In this document: one piece after another, positions 19,887-27,981 of the stretch
How the letters are laid out: each line of letters begins with the position of its first letter
Position numbering within the stretch: the stretch's first letter is position 1
Assembly (NCBI RefSeq): GCF_029338295.1
Contig: NZ_CP119791.1
Coordinates: forward strand, 2,666,001-2,730,000
Direction: 5' to 3'
Origin: Haladaptatus sp. QDMS2
GTDB taxonomy: Archaea; Halobacteriota; Halobacteria; Halobacteriales; Halococcaceae
DNA length: 64,000 bases
Made by a program: the position numbers and the translations under genes
The notes under the pieces: generated by a model
Seen by the model: the letters and a program-made list of their open reading frames with translations, nothing else
Told to the model about the DNA's origin: nothing
Database searches by the model: none

Positions 19887-20084
19887 ATGGTACGGAAAAA
19901 GAAGCTCAGTCCGAGCGGGGCAAAAGACGAGAATGGGGAGTACCACAACGTACACCTGAACCTCCACGAAGACGAGTTGAAGGTTGCGGGGATGGACATC
20001 GGCGACGAAGTGTTCGTTCGCGTCCGCGAGGGAAAGATCATTATCCAGAAAGCAGACCAGGACAAGGTCGAACACGAGTTCTAG
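19887..20084 (+). CDS. small AbrB-like (swapped-hairpin) protein
   Basis: A 65-residue protein. The N-terminus MVRKKKLSPSGAKDENGEYH is basic and the rest acidic. The segment LKVAGMDIGDEVFVRVREGK followed by IIIQKAD has the pattern of the SpoVT/AbrB swapped-hairpin DNA-binding fold: short strand, GD turn, strand, then a hydrophobic strand. Such proteins are usually dimeric DNA-binding regulators or antitoxins, but no toxin gene is adjacent. Function is inferred from the pattern only. Confidence 0.6.
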   Translation: MVRKKKLSPSGAKDENGEYHNVHLNLHEDELKVAGMDIGDEVFVRVREGKIIIQKADQDKVEHEF

Positions 20085-20193
20085 GGGTTCACAACCTTCC
20101 CACAAACCGCACCGACTGAGCCACGGCGTTCCGCACGCGGGCCGCGTTAGGGACAGGAGGGCTAAATTCGTCCGCCCCCTACAGGGAGGAGAG

Positions 20194-21270
20194 ATGGTGC
20201 GCTCCCGGTTCGAACCCTCCGCCCGAACCCTCGACTGGACGCTGTTTCTCGTCGTGGCGCTCGAAGCCGCAACCGGCCTCGTGAGCCTCGTCTCCGGACG
20301 ACCATCGGACGCTATCGTCTTCACCGTTCACGGCGTCGGTGGGTTCGTCCTGACCGTCCTCGTCCTCTGGAAATTACGGCGCGTCGCCCCACGCGTGAAG
20401 TCCCAAGTCGCAGGAACGAGGACGACTGCATTCTCACTCCTTCTCACCGTCGTGACCCTCGCCGCACTCGCGACAGGCATCTTCTGGGTGTTCGGTGGAG
20501 ACTTCAGATTCCTACTCTGGAACGCGCTCAACGTCCACGTCGCCCTCGGATTACTCCTCGTTCCCATCCTCCTCCTACACCTACGGAGTCACTTCCATCG
20601 TCCCCGGCAGACCGACTTTACCAGCCGACGAACCGCCCTCCAGTACGGCGCACTCCTCGTGTTCGGCGCACTCGTCTGGCGCGTCCAGCAGGCGACAAAC
20701 CGGTTGCTCTCGCTTCCCGGGGCGTCCCGACGGTTCACCGGGTCACGAGAACGGGGAAGTCTCGCCGGGAACGCCTTCCCCCTGACCAGCTGGGTCGCAG
20801 ACGACCCCGACCCAATCGATATCGACGCGTGGACGCTCTCGGTTACGGGCCTCGTCGGGACACCACGGACATTGGCCTACGACGAGCTCACGCTCGACGC
20901 AGAGACACGAGCTGTCCTCGATTGCACGAGCGGCTGGTACTCCGACCACGACTGGCAAGGCGTACGCGTCGGGTCGCTGCTCGACCTCGCAGAATCAGGT
21001 CAGAACGCCCGCTGGGTGTCATTTCGCTCCGTGACGGGCTATCGCTGGAGCCTTCCCATCGCCGAGGCACGAGACGCGCTTCTCGCGACCCACGTAGACG
21101 GCGAACCGCTCGCCCACGGCCACGGCGCGCCGCTCAGGCTGGTCGCTCCGGGTCGGCGTGGCTTCCAGTGGGTCAAGTGGGTCACCGCAGTAGAAGTACG
21201 AGAAACGAGAGACGTGAGCGAGTGGCTCGCGATTTTCGTGAGCGGATTTACCGACGCTCCTCGGGAGTGA
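20194..21270 (+). CDS. membrane-anchored molybdopterin oxidoreductase with cytochrome b-like N-terminus
   Basis: 358 residues from ATG 20194, which has a strong AGGGAGGAGAG ribosome site. Residues 1-150 contain four hydrophobic helices with histidines in FTVHGVGGF, NVHVALGL and LLHLRSHFH, resembling a b-type cytochrome membrane domain. Residues from about 190 form a sulfite oxidase-type molybdopterin domain. The likely Mo-ligand Cys244 sits in VLDCTSGWYSDHDWQG, and GHGAPLRL and GFQWVKWV follow. Such fusions should move electrons between a periplasmic Mo site and the membrane quinone pool. The substrate is unknown: sulfite, or repair of methionine sulfoxide as in MsrPQ, are options. Confidence 0.8.
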   Translation: MVRSRFEPSARTLDWTLFLVVALEAATGLVSLVSGRPSDAIVFTVHGVGGFVLTVLVLWKLRRVAPRVKSQVAGTRTTAFSLLLTVVTLAALATGIFWVFGGDFRFLLWNALNVHVALGLLLVPILLLHLRSHFHRPRQTDFTSRRTALQYGALLVFGALVWRVQQATNRLLSLPGASRRFTGSRERGSLAGNAFPLTSWVADDPDPIDIDAWTLSVTGLVGTPRTLAYDELTLDAETRAVLDCTSGWYSDHDWQGVRVGSLLDLAESGQNARWVSFRSVTGYRWSLPIAEARDALLATHVDGEPLAHGHGAPLRLVAPGRRGFQWVKWVTAVEVRETRDVSEWLAIFVSGFTDAPRE

Positions 21271-21667
21271 CCGGCTTGCCGTCCTCCGTCGGAGGCGCGA
21301 TGTGGTCGATGAAGGTCTCAGCATCCGGTTCACGCACGCGCACGCGAACCGACAAATCGCCCAATTCGCCGGGCTTTCCCACGGAGAAGTTGACGATGCC
21401 CTTGAACGCCGCCTGCTTCTTCAGGTCGAACGAGAACTTGTCGCCCTCGAGCGTGGCGAAGAACTCCCCACGGGCCGTGTCCAGAATCTGCTGTTTGTGC
21501 AGGCACTCCGAAAAGTGGTCCATGCTGTGGGCCTCGGCGACGAGTTCGCCAGGGTGGGTCGTCACCTCCGCCTCTGGAAAGAGCTTCGTGATGGCGTCCG
21601 CGACGCGGTCCGTTACCTCCGTCTGCTTTACTGGGGCCGTGATTTCGACGTCGACTGCGTAGATCAT
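21248..21667 (-). CDS. UPF0201 family RNA-binding-like protein
   Basis: A 139-residue protein of the archaeal UPF0201 family, starting MIYAVDVEITAPVKQTE, with ITKLFPEAEVTTHPGELVAEAHSMDHF in the middle. The family has two alpha/beta domains related to RNA-binding folds, and its cellular role is not established. The start overlaps the stop of the upstream UPF0200 kinase-like gene by 4 nt, so they form an operon, a pairing conserved in archaea. Its 3' end overlaps the convergent Mo oxidoreductase gene by 23 nt. Confidence 0.85.
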   Translation of the reverse strand: MIYAVDVEITAPVKQTEVTDRVADAITKLFPEAEVTTHPGELVAEAHSMDHFSECLHKQQILDTARGEFFATLEGDKFSFDLKKQAAFKGIVNFSVGKPGELGDLSVRVRVREPDAETFIDHIAPPTEDGKPVTPEERR

Positions 21668-22254
21668 TCGTTGGTCTCCTTCGTGTTCGGATGGTCGTCG
21701 ACTGCGTCGAGTCCGCCTTCGAGAAGGCGCCGAATCGTCTCGTGGAAGGCGTCGAGCGTCGCCGTGTTCTCGATGACCACGTCCGCACGCTCCATCGCCT
21801 CACCCATGCCGTAGCCAAGTTCTCGCTCGTCGCGTTCGCGGAGGTCTGCGCTGGCCTCCGCCGTCGGGTCGCGCCCCCGGTCTCGAATTCGAGCGAGGCG
21901 AGTCTCGAACGGCACCTCGATGCTCGCGAGGACGAACTGGTCGCCAAAAGCTTCCTCGAATCGTTCGACCTCCGCTCCACCGCGAATCCCATCGACTAGC
22001 ACCACGTCACTGTCCGCCAAGTGCGCCTCGATGAGCGGGAGCGACCGGTCAGCGATGGCCGCGAGGCCGCCCTTCTCGCGAAGGTCCGTCGCCACCATCC
22101 CCATGTTGTCCTCCGTGATGTCGAGGCCGCGCTCGCGACACTCAGCCCGAATGACGTCCCCCATGGTCAACACGGGGATGTCGAGTTCGGCGGCGACGGT
22201 GGCCGCCTCGCTCTTCCCGCTTCCCGGCAATCCGACGATACCGATAACACGCAT
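21664..22254 (-). CDS. UPF0200 family P-loop kinase-like protein
   Basis: 196 residues from ATG 22254, chosen because it places the P-loop GLPGSGKSEAA at residues 7-17 as usual. The protein resembles dephospho-CoA kinase/adenylate kinase-like NMP kinases: DVIRAECRERG, VLVDGIRGGAEVERF and a lid region RDRGRDPT. UPF0200 proteins are universal in archaea but the phosphorylated substrate is not established. It is cotranscribed with UPF0201. An upstream frame would add 18 residues without family support. Confidence 0.85.
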   Translation of the reverse strand: MRVIGIVGLPGSGKSEAATVAAELDIPVLTMGDVIRAECRERGLDITEDNMGMVATDLREKGGLAAIADRSLPLIEAHLADSDVVLVDGIRGGAEVERFEEAFGDQFVLASIEVPFETRLARIRDRGRDPTAEASADLRERDERELGYGMGEAMERADVVIENTATLDAFHETIRRLLEGGLDAVDDHPNTKETNE

Positions 22255-22338
22255 TACGTCGGCGTACTCGTGAGATGCGCATAAGCCCTCTGCTCCGGTC
22301 CAGCACACCTTTTCTCTCCGTCCCCCCTACAGGGTACG

Positions 22339-22716
22339 ATGACTCAACGCTCCCTCCTCGTCCGCGCCCTCTGGTTCGTCGCCATCGGCTGGTGGCTCAC
22401 CCCCGCCCTCATCAACATCGCCTGGGCACTCAACGCGACCATCATCCTCCTCCCACTGGGTATCAAGCTCATCAACCTCGTTCCAACCGCCCTCACGCTT
22501 AAAGAACCGCGCTCGCTCACGGTGCCGGAATCGGGCCGCGGGCAGTACTCGCTGCTATTGCGCCTCGTCTACTTCGTCCTCGTTGGCTGGTGGCTCAGTC
22601 TCGCGTGGGCCAACATTGCAGCCTTCTTCGCCATCACCATCATCGGCCTCCCGATTGCCTACTGGATGTTCAACCTGCTCCCGTTCGTCACCTCGCTGTA
22701 TCGTTTCGACGGCTGA
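22339..22716 (+). CDS. YccF-like domain membrane protein
   Basis: A 125-residue protein with two repeated modules. Each has an aromatic GWWLxxxxxNIAW helix followed by a hydrophobic TIILLPLGI or TIIGLPIAY helix, which matches the YccF inner membrane domain duplicated in tandem. About four membrane segments are predicted. No enzyme motif is visible. It stands alone between the divergent UPF0200 gene and tRNA-Arg. Confidence 0.7.
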   Translation: MTQRSLLVRALWFVAIGWWLTPALINIAWALNATIILLPLGIKLINLVPTALTLKEPRSLTVPESGRGQYSLLLRLVYFVLVGWWLSLAWANIAAFFAITIIGLPIAYWMFNLLPFVTSLYRFDG

Positions 22717-22763
22717 AATCACGGACCGCTACAATTTTTGGTCGTCACCGAGAACGACCGGTA

Positions 22764-22870
22764 GGGCACGTAGCTCAGTCCGGATAGAGCGTCGGACTTC
22801 TATCCCTGTCAGCGTCACGCTGGAAGGGGAAGACATCCGACGGTCGTGGGTTCAAATCCCATCGTGCTCG
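22764..22870 (+). tRNA. tRNA-Arg (TCT) with intron
   Basis: Mature length is 75 nt after removal of a 32-nt intron. Acceptor arms are GGGCACG/CGTGCTC with discriminator G, the D-arm is GCTCAGTCCGGATAGAGC, and the spliced anticodon stem GTCGGA/TCCGAC has loop CTTCTAA with anticodon TCT. The T-arm is CGTGGGTTCAAATCCCATCG-like. The intron follows position 37, the canonical archaeal site. The 3' end of the tRNA is repeated twice downstream. Confidence 0.92.
22803..22834 (+). other. tRNA-Arg intron
   Basis: Exon ends and intron form a bulge-helix-bulge. The central helix CTTC/GAAG is flanked by 3-nt bulges TAT and ACA, and an inner stem CCC/GGG leads to a TCAGCGTCACGCTGG hairpin. Cuts two nt into each bulge give exons ending CTTCTA and starting ATCCGAC. 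Confidence 0.85.
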
Positions 22871-23074
22871 TTCGAAAATCGCTCCGCGATTTCTCACTCG
22901 CACGATGTACCTCGCAAACGCTTCGCGTTTGCTCAGTCCCATCGTGCTCGTCATCTCCGACGAACGACAGTGAGTCGTGAGTGACGACTCTCGTGGGGTT
23001 CGAATCCAGGAACAAGAGGTGAGCGAAGCGACGAAGTCACACTCGCGTCGCTCGCGTGACTCCCATCGTGCCCG
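22857..23074. repeat. repeated tRNA-Arg 3' tails with palindromic spacers
   Basis: TCCCATCGTGCTCG, the tRNA 3' end, recurs exactly at 22937-22950 and with one change at 23061-23074. Between them lie an AAATCGC/GCGATTT stem (22876-22892), a GCAAACGC/GCGTTTGC stem (22914-22932), a GAGTCGT/ACGACTC stem and a T-arm-like GGGGTTCGAATCC near 22995. This looks like remnants of site-specific insertions at the tRNA. No integrase gene is present. Confidence 0.7.
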
Positions 23075-23113
23075 CATGAACTTTTTGTTAGTCGGTTGAT
23101 TAGTTACGGATGA

Positions 23114-23545
23114 ATGGCCCTCCCTCACCTGCTGGTGCGGTCGGTTCACGTCCTCGCGATGGCGGTGGCCGTGGGCGGTGCGGTGGTCGTCTGGTGGCTG
23201 CTCAGAGCGAACGGCGGCCGAACGGAAGCCGTCCGCATCGCGACCGGCTACGAGTGGCTCTTCTGGGCGGCGATGGGCGTGTTGGTGGCGACGGGCGTGG
23301 GCAACCTCGGGGCGCTCGCTCCCGGCGTCCCCGGACCCGGAACCCAGTGGGGTGTCGTCTTCAATACGAAACTCCTCGCGGTGCTCGGCTTGCTCCTGCT
23401 CTCACTCGGTCGGACGGTCATCGTCGTCGAAATTCGGAAGCGAGTGGACACCGGAGCGAACCGCTTCCTCTCGCAGGCCTACGCCGTCACGACACTCTAC
23501 TTACTCTCCCTGCTCGCGCTCGCGGAGGTGCTCGCCCATGGCTGA
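23114..23545 (+). CDS. CopD-like four-helix membrane protein
   Basis: A 143-residue protein with four hydrophobic helices. The N-terminal HLLVRSVHVLAMAVAVGGAV pattern, with a His in the first helix, resembles the CopD/DUF2269-type cytochrome-like membrane family. A short periplasmic loop (GVPGPGTQWG) separates helices 2 and 3. It overlaps the next membrane gene by 8 nt. The biochemical role is unknown, and copper or heme handling is only suggested by family resemblance. ATG 23114 is preferred over 23110, which is in another frame. Confidence 0.65.
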   Translation: MALPHLLVRSVHVLAMAVAVGGAVVVWWLLRANGGRTEAVRIATGYEWLFWAAMGVLVATGVGNLGALAPGVPGPGTQWGVVFNTKLLAVLGLLLLSLGRTVIVVEIRKRVDTGANRFLSQAYAVTTLYLLSLLALAEVLAHG

Positions 23546-24047
23546 AGCCGACGCCGGAACCGTGACAGCTGAACGACCCCCGGACACACTACTCACCTTC
23601 GCGCTCGCCACATTCCACGTCTCGCTGCTCGGCGCTGTCGCCCTCGTCATTCTCCACTCGTCGGGCTCGGTAGGACGGTTGCTGGTCGGCCTCGATACGG
23701 CCGCCGGCCTCCTGCTGTTTCTCGCTCTCTGGGGCATCACATGGTGGACGACGCGATGGGTGCTCACCCACGCTCCGCTTGCTCCCGACGACCCGGACGG
23801 CGGAGTTGGACGAGCGCTGCTCTGGGGCTTCCTCGGCGGGGCCGTGACCGGCATCGGCTTCCTCCCGGTAGCGTTCGTCCTCTTCTTCCTCACCGCATTC
23901 GGCCTCGCCGTGTTTGCCAACCTCGCATCGTTCATCTTCCTCCTCTTTGGCATCCCCGTCGCCGCCATCGCAGGCGGACTCCTCGGCGCAACATTCGGCC
24001 TGCTCGACGCACTCGTCTACCGGGCGGCCACCGCGTTCGTCGCCTGA
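23538..24047 (+). CDS. membrane protein of unknown function
   Basis: A 169-residue protein with four or five hydrophobic segments, starting at ATG 23538 inside the end of the previous gene, so the two are translationally coupled. The middle has a WWTTRWVLTHAPLAPDDPDG loop. The last third is almost wholly hydrophobic and Gly/Ala/Phe-rich. I do not recognise the family. Partnership with the CopD-like protein is inferred from overlap. Confidence 0.6.
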   Translation: MAEADAGTVTAERPPDTLLTFALATFHVSLLGAVALVILHSSGSVGRLLVGLDTAAGLLLFLALWGITWWTTRWVLTHAPLAPDDPDGGVGRALLWGFLGGAVTGIGFLPVAFVLFFLTAFGLAVFANLASFIFLLFGIPVAAIAGGLLGATFGLLDALVYRAATAFVA

Positions 24048-24060
24048 CCGCCCGAGGGCA

Positions 24061-24078
24061 AGTTACCGGCCGGTAACT
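24061..24078. promoter_or_regulatory. 18-bp perfect palindrome, candidate operator
   Basis: AGTTACCGGCCGGTAACT is a perfect palindrome 30 nt upstream of the DUF6069-like gene. TTACC-NNNN-GGTAA sites are typical of TetR-type dimeric repressors. No regulator gene is adjacent. Confidence 0.55.
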
Positions 24079-24107
24079 CCCACGTTATCCAAATTGGGGT
24101 GGTACGT

Positions 24108-24575
24108 ATGGCCATGGCATCTACCACCGTCAGCCCGATAGCCCGTACGAATCTCACGATGGGCGACCTCGCGAGGCGGGGAGTGCTCGCCCTCGTGATT
24201 TCACTCGTCGCCGTCCTGATTGCCCGCGGAATCATCGGAGCACTGCTCACCGTCCCGACGGGGTTCGACCCCCTCAACTGGGGCGCAATCGTGTTCGTCA
24301 CGACAATCTCAGCGGTGGGTGCGACAATCGTCTACGGGCTCTTAGACCGGTTCACGAAGCGGGTAACGCGGAACTTCCTCGTCGCCGCCGCAATCGCGTT
24401 CGTCGTCGAGACCATCCCGTTGTTCACGGTTGCCCCGCTGTTCCCGGGTGCTACCTCGACACTCATCGCGGTGACGTTGGGGCTGCACATCATCGTAGCC
24501 GTCGGCATCGTCGCATCGCTGCTTCGCGGCCCGGAACTGGTGAGGCGGCGACGGACAGCGACCTCTGTCGAGTGA
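24108..24575 (+). CDS. four-helix membrane protein (DUF6069-like)
   Basis: About 155 residues from ATG 24108. Four hydrophobic helices with a TRNFLVAAAIAFVVETIPLF segment and a basic C-terminus (RGPELVRRRRTA) match small DUF6069-type membrane proteins common in haloarchaea and actinobacteria. No catalytic motif is visible. Its promoter region contains the palindrome at 24061-24078, so expression is probably controlled by a repressor acting on that site. GTG 24099 is an alternative start. Confidence 0.65.
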   Translation: MAMASTTVSPIARTNLTMGDLARRGVLALVISLVAVLIARGIIGALLTVPTGFDPLNWGAIVFVTTISAVGATIVYGLLDRFTKRVTRNFLVAAAIAFVVETIPLFTVAPLFPGATSTLIAVTLGLHIIVAVGIVASLLRGPELVRRRRTATSVE

Positions 24576-24617
24576 GGGAAAAAGACAGCTCGCCCGAAAA
24601 AACGCGGTGAGAGCAGG

Positions 24618-25709
24618 TTACCCTTCGAACCCGTCCTCGAAAATAAACGTCCCGTTGCGCTGGACGACTTCTCCATCGACCTCGATGAAGGAGTTCTCGC
24701 TCATGTCTACGATCATGTCGACGTGGGTCGCGCTCTGGTTCGCCTCTTGGCCTTCGCCCACGCATTCGTCGTAGGCGCGGCCGACGGCCATGTGGACGGT
24801 GTCGCCCATCTTCTCGTCGAACAGCATGTTGTACGTGAATCGGTCGATATCACGGTTCATCCCGATGCCCAGTTCGCCGAGCCGCCGGGCTCCGTCGTCC
24901 GTGTTGAGGATGTTGGTGAGGACCTCCTCGTTCTTGTCCGCGGCGTGGTCTACCACTTTGCCGCCCTCGAATTTGAGCCACGCGCCGTTGACCTCGCGGC
25001 CCTGATGATAGAGCGGAAGGTCGAACAGAACCTCACCCTCGACCGAATCGGGGACGGGCGCGGTGAACACCTCGCCGCCGGGCATGTTGTGCTCGCCCCA
25101 GTCGTTAATGGTCTTCATCCCGTCCAGACGCATCGTCAAGTCGGTCGTGTCGCCGCTCACGATGCGAATCTCCGAGGCCGGGTCGAGAATCTCGACCATC
25201 TGCTCTTGGTGGGCGCGCTGGGCGTCCCAGTCTTTGTTGATGGCGTCCCAGACGAAGTTCTCGTAGCCTTCGAGGCTCATCTCCGCGAGTTGCGCGCTCC
25301 CGGTGCCCGGATACTGCGTCGCGACCCACCGCTTCGACAGGCGCTCTTCTAAGGTCGGCGACATGGCACGCGAGAACGCAGCCATGATTTCGGGACGCAC
25401 GTCGCTCGTCTCAGTGGCGTTCACTTCGGTTCGAATCGAGATGTAGACGTCCATCTCTTCGTAGAGGGCCATGAGGTGGCTCGGCGTCTCGAAGTCCTCG
25501 GGATCGGAGGCGCGGAGGTACGCCCGAGAGGCGCGCGAGTCGCTCGCCATGTACACCGGGTTCGCTCCCTTGTCACCGACCAGTTCGTGGACAGCGACGG
25601 CGAGGTCCTGTGCGACGGCGGGTGCGACGATGACGACGTTGTCACCTTTTTCGACGCGCGTCGAGTGTTCGACGATGACCTGTGCGTGTTCGCGGATTCG
25701 CGGGTCCAT
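24618..25709 (-). CDS. M29 family aminopeptidase
   Basis: A 363-residue metallo-aminopeptidase of family M29 (thermophilic aminopeptidase T/AmpS type). Recognisable blocks are a Rossmann-like N-terminal domain, NMPGGEVFTAPVPDS, the metal-binding GELGIGMN and DEKMGDTVHMAVGRAY, and ATHVDMIVDM near the end. These supply the conserved Glu and His/Asp metal ligands. It removes N-terminal residues from peptides in the cytosol and fits the family length. It is transcribed from a promoter shared with the divergent DUF3267 gene. Confidence 0.9.
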   Translation of the reverse strand: MDPRIREHAQVIVEHSTRVEKGDNVVIVAPAVAQDLAVAVHELVGDKGANPVYMASDSRASRAYLRASDPEDFETPSHLMALYEEMDVYISIRTEVNATETSDVRPEIMAAFSRAMSPTLEERLSKRWVATQYPGTGSAQLAEMSLEGYENFVWDAINKDWDAQRAHQEQMVEILDPASEIRIVSGDTTDLTMRLDGMKTINDWGEHNMPGGEVFTAPVPDSVEGEVLFDLPLYHQGREVNGAWLKFEGGKVVDHAADKNEEVLTNILNTDDGARRLGELGIGMNRDIDRFTYNMLFDEKMGDTVHMAVGRAYDECVGEGQEANQSATHVDMIVDMSENSFIEVDGEVVQRNGTFIFEDGFEG

Positions 25710-25833
25710 ACCGGATATTCATGCAGGTTCCGGATACCCCTTTCGGGTTTTGCCCTCTACCGGGGAGGAAGGCTGTACGCACGGGTCACGGTACGATTAT
25801 CACGACAACCAGCGAACAGTATGGCAGTACAAC

Positions 25834-26703
25834 ATGGACTCCAATGCTGACTCGCCGCTCGCCACGTTCGCCGTCTCGCGGAGCGTTGCAGTCGAGTGGG
25901 CGGCACTCGGCACGGCGGGGTTCGTCGTCGCGCTGTTCGCCCTCGGCGGTCTCTACGCCACCGTCACAGGGCAGTCGGAAGCGGGCTTCTCGTTTTCCCT
26001 CTCCGACACGCACGGAGCGCTCGTGAACCTCGCGCTCGCCCTCCTGCTCAGTGGCGGGGTCATCGTCGTCCACGAACTCGTCCACGGCGTCGTGATGTCC
26101 CACTACGGCGGCCGCCCGAGCTACGGAGCGGGGGTGGCCCACTTCGTCCTGCCGTACGCCTACGCCACCAGTGACACCGCATTTTCCCGCAACCAGTTCA
26201 TCGTCATCGCGCTCGCCCCCGTGGTCGTCATCACCGCCGTCGGCGTCCCGGTCATGTTCGCCCTCTCGTGGCCCGCGTTGCTGTTGCCCCTCGCGTTGAA
26301 CATCGGCGGTGCGGTGGGTGATCTCTGGATGGTCACCACCCTCCGACGCTTCCCCACCAGCGTGACCGTGGTAGACGACGCGACCGGCCTCTCGGTCTAC
26401 GGAGATGCGGCGGACACACCACCGGCACAGCCACGCGGTGTGGTTCGTGCCGCAGCGATGGGCTTTGGCGTGTCTGTCGGAATCCTCATCCTGCTTGCGC
26501 TCCTCGCGCCGATTCTCCTCGACGTAGCGGGCGTCACCGCGCTCAGCCTCGGCCCGCCGGAGACGCCCTGGAGCATCTTCCAATTCGAGAGCGGTCCCGA
26601 CGGGTTTTCCTCCTCGCTCGGCCTCGGTGGCATTCTCGGGGTAAGCGGCGCGGTGGGCCTCGCCTACGGCCTGTTCGCCGCCGGTCGCACGCCGACCGCC
26701 TGA
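25834..26703 (+). CDS. DUF3267-type membrane metalloprotease-like protein
   Basis: 289 residues from ATG 25834. About five to six membrane helices. A zinc-protease HELVH motif lies at residues 80-84 within a hydrophobic helix, followed by [15 protein letters not shown], the pattern of DUF3267 and site-2-protease-like integral membrane proteins. A later [12 protein letters not shown] helix could carry the third metal ligand. The substrate is unknown. An upstream in-frame extension lacks homology-like features and overlaps the divergent peptidase, so it was rejected. Confidence 0.75.
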   Translation: MDSNADSPLATFAVSRSVAVEWAALGTAGFVVALFALGGLYATVTGQSEAGFSFSLSDTHGALVNLALALLLSGGVIVVHELVHGVVMSHYGGRPSYGAGVAHFVLPYAYATSDTAFSRNQFIVIALAPVVVITAVGVPVMFALSWPALLLPLALNIGGAVGDLWMVTTLRRFPTSVTVVDDATGLSVYGDAADTPPAQPRGVVRAAAMGFGVSVGILILLALLAPILLDVAGVTALSLGPPETPWSIFQFESGPDGFSSSLGLGGILGVSGAVGLAYGLFAAGRTPTA

Positions 26704-26745
26704 CTGGACCACGACCTATTTCCACTGGCGCTCGAATCGTCTGAT

Positions 26746-27756
26746 ATGCTCGATTTACGAAGTGACACCGTGACGCGCCCCGACGACGCGATGCGGGAGG
26801 CGGCCGCGAACGCAGCGGTCGGCGACGACGTGTACGGCGAGGACCCGACGGTCAACGAACTCGAAGCCCGCGCCGCCGACGTCATCGGGAAGGAAGCGGC
26901 CCTGTTCGTCCCCTCCGGGACGATGGGCAACCAGATTGCAGCGAAGGTTCACACAGAGCCGGGCGACGAAGTGCTCGTCGAACGCGAGAGCCACATCTAC
27001 AAGTGGGAACTCGGTGGCCTCGCCCAGCACTCCCAATTGCAGGTTCGCACCGTAGACGGCGGCGAGCGCGGCGTGCTCACGCCCGCAGCGATTCGGGAGA
27101 ATTACGTCGAGGCGGACGATCACATGGCCGGCACCGGCCTCGTCTGCGTCGAAAACACCCACAACGCGAAGGGCGGTGTCGTCGTCTCACCCGACCAGAT
27201 GGACGCGGCCGGGAAGGCGGCCCACAACCACGGCGTCCCGCTCCACGTGGACGGCGCACGCATCTTCAACGCCGCCGCGGCCGCCGACGTGCCCGCCAGT
27301 CGGTTAGTCGCGGAAGCCGACTCGGTCATGTTCTGCCTCTCGAAGGGCCTCGGAGCGCCCGTCGGGTCGATGCTCGCCGGCGACGAGGCGTTCATCGAAG
27401 CGGCCCGTCGCGTGCGAAAACTCATGGGCGGCGGCATGCGACAGGCGGGGATGATTGCCGCACCGGGCCTGCTGGCGCTCGAAAACCGCACGCGCCTCGC
27501 CGAGGACCACGAGAACGCGACGCGACTGGCCGCAGGGTTGCGAGGGCAGGGTTTCACCGTCCAGGAACCGGAGACGAACATCGTCCTCGTCGAGACGGGC
27601 GACCGGACGACCGACGAGTTCCTCGCAGCCTGTGAGGAAGCGGGCGTCCTCGGCGTCCCATTCGCGGCGGGCGTCGTGCGATTCTGTACGCACTGGGACG
27701 TCTCTCGTGAGGACGTAGACACAGCAATCGACGCCGTCGGGCGGGCGCTCGCCTAA
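26746..27756 (+). CDS. ltaE: low-specificity L-threonine aldolase (GntG-type PLP lyase)
   Basis: A 336-residue fold-type I PLP enzyme, the usual length. [20 protein letters not shown] at the N-terminus is diagnostic, [16 protein letters not shown] follows, [12 protein letters not shown] carries the PLP-binding Asp, and the Schiff-base lysine is in [12 protein letters not shown]. It cleaves L-threonine or allo-threonine to glycine and acetaldehyde. In haloarchaea this may matter for glycine supply. Its stop overlaps a small convergent gene by 4 nt. Confidence 0.9.
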   Translation: MLDLRSDTVTRPDDAMREAAANAAVGDDVYGEDPTVNELEARAADVIGKEAALFVPSGTMGNQIAAKVHTEPGDEVLVERESHIYKWELGGLAQHSQLQVRTVDGGERGVLTPAAIRENYVEADDHMAGTGLVCVENTHNAKGGVVVSPDQMDAAGKAAHNHGVPLHVDGARIFNAAAAADVPASRLVAEADSVMFCLSKGLGAPVGSMLAGDEAFIEAARRVRKLMGGGMRQAGMIAAPGLLALENRTRLAEDHENATRLAAGLRGQGFTVQEPETNIVLVETGDRTTDEFLAACEEAGVLGVPFAAGVVRFCTHWDVSREDVDTAIDAVGRALA

Positions 27757-27893
27757 CGCCGGCCGCCGTCCATCCCCTCGCGGAAGGCGAGGAGCGTTCG
27801 TCGCATGAACAGATAGACAGCGAGGATGAACGAGAGGAACACCACGACGAGTCCGACGAGGACGAGCGTATTGGCGTCCATGCCAAATATCAT
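27753..27893 (-). CDS. small single-pass membrane protein
   Basis: A 46-residue protein beginning [15 protein letters not shown], with one hydrophobic helix (about residues 8-30) and a basic, cytosolic-looking tail [16 protein letters not shown]. The +inside topology and the length resemble small haloarchaeal membrane proteins found beside metabolic genes. An internal ATG at 27881 is an alternative start. It overlaps the ltaE stop tail-to-tail. Function is unknown. Confidence 0.55.
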   Translation of the reverse strand: MIFGMDANTLVLVGLVVVFLSFILAVYLFMRRTLLAFREGMDGGRR

Positions 27894-27981
27894 GCAATTT
27901 CGTTCCCGCTACGCGGGGAAAGTCGTTTCGGGGTCGATCATGTGCAAACATTGATAGCTCCTGGCTCGAAACCGAGAGACG

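Noticed and set aside
19984-20193. Upstream 70-residue extension of the molybdopterin oxidoreductase
   Set aside because: It overlaps the AbrB-like gene out of frame, and the ATG at 20194 has a strong ribosome site and precedes the first membrane helix.
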